From: Eubacteriales bacterium
GTDB lineage: Bacteria; Bacillota; Clostridia; Lachnospirales; Lachnospiraceae
Assembly (NCBI GenBank): GCA_030524175.1
Contig: JAUNHC010000018.1
Location: 1-64,000, forward strand
Reading direction: 5' to 3'
Length of the DNA stretch: 64,000 bases
This document shows, piece by piece, positions 61,027-64,000 of this stretch; the first letter of the stretch is position 1; every line of letters begins with the position of its first letter. The position numbers and the translations under genes are program-made. The notes under the pieces were generated by a model. That model was not told the origin of the DNA. It did not search any database and saw only the letters and a list, made by a program, of their open reading frames with translations.

Positions 61027-61064
61027 TAGAGTAACATAAGTTTTAATATAGAAAGGATTTGTTC

Positions 61065-61421
61065 ATGGAAAATTGTCAAATGAACCGTCCGGGCTGCCGC
61101 CCTTATAATAACACCTGCGGCATGGGAAGAGCACAATGCCACTCCCAAATGCCCATAGCTGACAGGACGCCTTGTCAGTCTGACCGAACACCTTGCAGAT
61201 ACGAAAGACAGCAGAATGATAACTGTTCCTGCCGCATGCCCGGAACAGTTTCTCCTGAAGCTGAAATGTATGCACATGTGGATCATATGCCTGTTGCCAT
61301 GGCTTATGTACCATGCCAGGAGTTTACCACAACCTTTGATTTATGCTATGCATTAAATGTAGGAACTATTTTCCCGCAATTATGCAAACCATTCTGCGGA
61401 AGGAGAGGTGGCTGCCGATGA
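61065..61421 (+). CDS. cotJA: CotJA-like spore coat protein with Cys-rich N-terminus
   Basis: The 118-residue protein ends with the CotJA pattern (MAYVPCQEF, then FDLCYALNVGTIFPQLCKPF and GRRGG). The first 60 residues are an extra Cys-rich stretch (C4, C11, C18, C25 and others). Such cysteines could form disulfides or bind metal in the coat. I chose ATG 61065 after AAAGGA; a TTG two codons earlier is weaker. First of cotJA-cotJB-cotJC, next to the TetR gene but with its own promoter. Confidence 0.82.
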   Translation: MENCQMNRPGCRPYNNTCGMGRAQCHSQMPIADRTPCQSDRTPCRYERQQNDNCSCRMPGTVSPEAEMYAHVDHMPVAMAYVPCQEFTTTFDLCYALNVGTIFPQLCKPFCGRRGGCR

Positions 61422-61705
61422 TGTACAGTAATAATAATCAGAATTCCAGAAACCAGCTTCTTAAGAACCTTAATGAAGTAAGCTTTGCTGTAGATGATAT
61501 TCTGCTGTACCTGGACACTCATCCCTGTGATGAGAAAGCTCTTGACTTCTATGAAAAAATGGCCCTGAAGCGCAATGAATTGTTGGCGGAATATGCCAAA
61601 TGCTTTGGCCCCCTGACAATTGACAGTGCAGCAGAGTCCTGCGGTGACACCTGGAAATGGATGCAGCAGCCATTCCCATGGGAAAAGGAAGGAGCGTGCA
61701 GATAA
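61418..61705 (+). CDS. cotJB: CotJB-like spore coat protein
   Basis: The 95-residue protein has the CotJB core: LLKNLNEVSFAVDDILLYLDTHPCD, EKALDFYEKM and a Trp-rich end (DTWKWMQQPFPWEKEG). The start overlaps the cotJA stop (ATGATG; 61418 or 61421). It acts with CotJA and CotJC in coat assembly. Confidence 0.85.
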   Translation: MMYSNNNQNSRNQLLKNLNEVSFAVDDILLYLDTHPCDEKALDFYEKMALKRNELLAEYAKCFGPLTIDSAAESCGDTWKWMQQPFPWEKEGACR

Positions 61706-61708
61706 TCT

Positions 61709-61822
61709 ATGTGGAATTATGAAAAGCGATTACAGTATCCAATTAACATTACAACACCTAATGCCAAGATTGCTCAGTTTATTATGAGTCAATACGGCGG
61801 TCCTGACTGCAGCAACCTATAA
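61709..61822 (+). pseudogene. cotJC: Truncated CotJC (manganese catalase-like) remnant
   Basis: A 37-codon frame starts MWNYEKRLQYPINI and runs to QYGGPDCSNL before TAA. This matches the first residues of CotJC (normally about 190 residues with a di-manganese site). The conserved QYGGPDG is broken directly before the stop. Nothing further downstream encodes the missing metal-binding helices; the AraC-type gene on the other strand follows at once. So CotJC is lost here by deletion or rearrangement. Confidence 0.75.
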
Positions 61823-62692
61823 TAAAAAGTCTCTTACATTAATTGTCTGTCTGAATCCTTCCGTGTTCATTGCGTTTCTCTGTCTGTATTCCCCCGGCGT
61901 ACATCCCATATATTTTTTAAACTGACGTGAAAAGTAATTCTGACTGGAAAATCCGCATCTTATAGCCACAGAGTATATGGAAGTTTCGGGACTGCACAGA
62001 CTTTCGCAGGCTTTCTGAATCCGCACAGACATTAGATAATGGTACACGGACATCCCTGTATATTTCTGGAAAAGCTGATTCAAGCGTGTTTTGCCATAGC
62101 CCATTCCCCGGCAAAGATCTTCCAGGGTTATCTGCTCTTTGTAATGCTCATCCAGATAAGCACACAATTCTTTTGCCATATGGGTATCCGGTACAGGAAA
62201 CTTGTGATGGTTTGTGATATAGTCGGCACAAACCCGGCACATAGTAACAAAAGATTCAAGACTGTGAAGATCAATTTCTACCAGCTGATCTAAAGCTTTG
62301 TTTATTTCTTCATCACTTTCTATCTTCATCCTGCGGGCCTTTTGGAACACCTCTGCCCTTGCCTTGGGATTCTTTTCCAGCATCTGTCCTGCCATCATAT
62401 AACCTGCCAGTGTTCCATAATGATACAACGGAACCACTGCCTCATAAAGACCCATATGACATTTATAAAGATGAAATCTTCGTTCCTTTTTAACTGTTTC
62501 AAAATTTTCTCTGTCTGCTTTTTGGCATTTTAGGAGACCATCAGGAAGGGCTGCTACAAGATTGCAGAAATGTGCACCTTTATCCGGATACTCTGCCAGA
62601 GGGTTCCCGTGTAAATCATAAACCACTATCACGATTCCCGATATGGTATATAAGTCCTTTAAAATATCCTCCAAAGATATCTCTTCATTCAT
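61817..62692 (-). CDS. PocR-domain AraC-family regulator
   Basis: The 291-residue protein has an N-terminal PocR ligand-binding domain (about 1-165, ISGIVIVVYDLHGNPLAEY then ALPDGLLKCQKADRE) and a C-terminal AraC HTH domain (about 190-275, two HTH motifs, with GFSSQNYFSRQFKKYMG). PocR domains bind small ligands such as propanediol-related compounds. Its ligand is unknown. It is divergent from the MATE gene and may control it. Its end overlaps the cotJC remnant by six bases. Confidence 0.88.
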   Translation of the reverse strand: MNEEISLEDILKDLYTISGIVIVVYDLHGNPLAEYPDKGAHFCNLVAALPDGLLKCQKADRENFETVKKERRFHLYKCHMGLYEAVVPLYHYGTLAGYMMAGQMLEKNPKARAEVFQKARRMKIESDEEINKALDQLVEIDLHSLESFVTMCRVCADYITNHHKFPVPDTHMAKELCAYLDEHYKEQITLEDLCRGMGYGKTRLNQLFQKYTGMSVYHYLMSVRIQKACESLCSPETSIYSVAIRCGFSSQNYFSRQFKKYMGCTPGEYRQRNAMNTEGFRQTINVRDFLL

Positions 62693-62859
62693 TTTCTTTA
62701 CCCCTTTTTATCACAAGTGGTCGAATGTGCTAATAATAATCCTATTATACATTGTTTTTAGGAAGAATACCACCTATGATTGTCGTAACAAAATCAAATA
62801 ACCAAACAGCTGCAACGGATCTAGAGTATTTGGTTTGGCATGAAGGAAGGTATTATTTT

Positions 62860-64000
62860 ATGCAGTTTATACAGGATATGACACATGGTTCACCACTAAA
62901 ACTTCTCGTTCGTTTCTCTCTTCCGATGATAATAGGAAACCTGTTTCAGCAGTTATATACCATGACTGATTCCATTATTGTGGGGAAATTTATAGGTGCG
63001 GATGCATTGGCATCAGTGGGCGCATGTAATTCCGTCACTTACTTGTTATTTTCCTTATGTCTGGGACTTTCCTCCGGAATCGGAATTGTCATTTCCCAAC
63101 ATTTCGGCTCCGGAAACGAAAAAAATATACGCAAAGCAATCGGCAATTCCATCTATCTTCTTTTATCCTGTGCAATCGTACTAACCGTTTTGGGGCTTCT
63201 GTGTGCAAAGCCCGTCATGGAGCTGCTCGGCACGCCGAAGGAAATCATGGGGAATGCTGTATCCTATTTTCAGATTGTCACAGCCGGAACTATTGCCGTA
63301 GCCTTTTATAACGGTATTTCTTCCATTCTGCGCGCATTGGGAGACAGCAGGACACCTTTATTTTTTTTGATTCTGGCAGCACTGCTTAACATCGGACTGG
63401 ATTTGCTCTTTGTGCTCATTTTCCATATGGGTGTTGCAGGCACTGCCCTGGCAACAACACTGGCACAGCTTGTTTCTGCCTGCAGCTGTCTGGCATTTGC
63501 CATACACACCAATCCTTATTTCCGCCTGACCAAAACCTGCTTTGCCCCTGACAGGGAACTGATAACCCAAATGCTCCATATCGGACTTCCCTTGTCCCTT
63601 CAAAATGCTATGATCGCTTTATCATGTACTGTCCTGCAGGGAATCATCAACACCTTCGGCACAACCGTAGTGGCAGCCTTTACTTCCACCAACCGCATCG
63701 AAAGCCTCATTGCCCAGGTTTTCCTTTCTCTAAATACTGCTCTGTCCAGCTATACGGCCCAAAATCTGGGTGCGGAAAATCCAGACCGGGTAAGGCAGGG
63801 CACCCGGTGCAGTGTTGGCATTGTATGTGTATTTTCTATAATCATGCTTTTATTCATATATCTTTTTGGAAAGTCTGTTATGGGCTGGTTTGTTCAAGAG
63901 CCGGATGTAATTCAAACAGGCAGCCGTGCTCTGAAACTCATAAGCTGTTTCTTTGCTGCATGGGGGCTTCTCTATGTATTCCGCGGTGTATTAAACGGTG
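62860..64000 (+). CDS. MATE-family efflux transporter (3' end outside the window)
   Basis: The first 380 codons of a multidrug and toxin extrusion protein are in the window and remain open at the right edge. About ten membrane helices are visible, with N-terminal PMIIGNLFQQLYTMTDSIIVGKFIG as the MATE signature and the internal repeat from about 230 on. AAGGAAGG precedes ATG 62860. It is divergent from the PocR-AraC regulator; the 167-bp gap holds an inverted repeat AACCAAA/TTTGGTT (about 62807-62837) that could be an operator. Confidence 0.9.
   Translation, partial: MQFIQDMTHGSPLKLLVRFSLPMIIGNLFQQLYTMTDSIIVGKFIGADALASVGACNSVTYLLFSLCLGLSSGIGIVISQHFGSGNEKNIRKAIGNSIYLLLSCAIVLTVLGLLCAKPVMELLGTPKEIMGNAVSYFQIVTAGTIAVAFYNGISSILRALGDSRTPLFFLILAALLNIGLDLLFVLIFHMGVAGTALATTLAQLVSACSCLAFAIHTNPYFRLTKTCFAPDRELITQMLHIGLPLSLQNAMIALSCTVLQGIINTFGTTVVAAFTSTNRIESLIAQVFLSLNTALSSYTAQNLGAENPDRVRQGTRCSVGIVCVFSIIMLLFIYLFGKSVMGWFVQEPDVIQTGSRALKLISCFFAAWGLLYVFRGVLNG

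Noticed and set aside
1-64000. tRNA, rRNA, CRISPR arrays, insertion sequences, prophage genes
   Set aside because: I looked for cloverleaf-like blocks, repeat-spacer arrays, transposases and integrase/phage clusters and saw none. The only recombinase is Xer-type without mobile context.

Overview
The window reads as chromosome of an anaerobic, endospore-forming Clostridia, most likely Lachnospiraceae (Blautia-like). This rests on a full spoIIIAA-AH operon, spoIIM, spoIVB-spo0A, cotJ genes and a SpoVB-like flippase. It also rests on typical clostridial operon orders: nusB-xseA-xseB-ispA-dxs-tlyA-nadK-argR-recN, acpP-fabD-fabG-fabF-accB-fabZ-accC-accDA, and iscR-nifS-iscU-mnmA. The assignment is inference from gene content; no rRNA or tRNA gene was seen. 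Most genes lie on the minus strand.

Layout. 1-4.4 kb: the 3' part of an amylosucrase-like GH13 enzyme with decapeptide repeats, then a PAS/GGDEF/EAL protein. 4.5-10.3 kb (-): a P-type cation ATPase behind an Fe-S/tRNA-thiolation operon. 10.4-13.6 kb (+): a SpoVB-type flippase, an Imm5-like orphan immunity protein and DAHP synthase. 13.7-19.8 kb (-): xerC/D-type recombinase, spoIIM, rny, recX-recA with a LexA box, and two small coat proteins. 19.9-32.4 kb (-): glgA, spo0A, spoIVB, then the recN-to-nusB housekeeping operon (DNA repair, arginine control, NAD kinase, DXP isoprenoid synthesis). 32.5-39.9 kb (-): asp23, prfC and the spoIIIA engulfment-channel operon. 40-46 kb (-): a membrane-anchored propeller-like protein, an Sfp-type PPTase, a UvrD helicase, gltX and a degenerate sirtuin. 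46.1-53.7 kb (-): fatty acid synthesis genes with a fused AccD-AccA. 53.7-54.9 kb (-): an FtsW/RodA/SpoVE protein.

55.1-61 kb is the most unusual block. A secreted 938-residue protein built largely of heptad-type Leu/Gly repeats sits next to a 12-TM MMPL/RND transporter. A TetR regulator is divergent to both. Three near-identical 13-bp palindromes lie in the shared promoter region and overlap both -35 boxes. This looks like a self-contained, TetR-controlled Gram-positive RND export system with a soluble wall-spanning partner.

61-64 kb holds a cotJ locus with a Cys-rich CotJA, CotJB and a 37-codon remnant of CotJC, then a PocR-AraC regulator divergent from a MATE transporter that runs off the right edge.

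How the genes work together. Spo0A starts sporulation; SpoIIM and SpoIIIA act in engulfment and the feeding channel; SpoIVB signals across the forespore membranes; the Cot proteins build the coat. AcpP would be charged by the Sfp-type PPTase about 11 kb away. The cysteine desulfurase probably supplies sulfur to both the IscU scaffold and MnmA. Start codons were re-chosen from Shine-Dalgarno spacing in many genes, and each entry says so where this was done.
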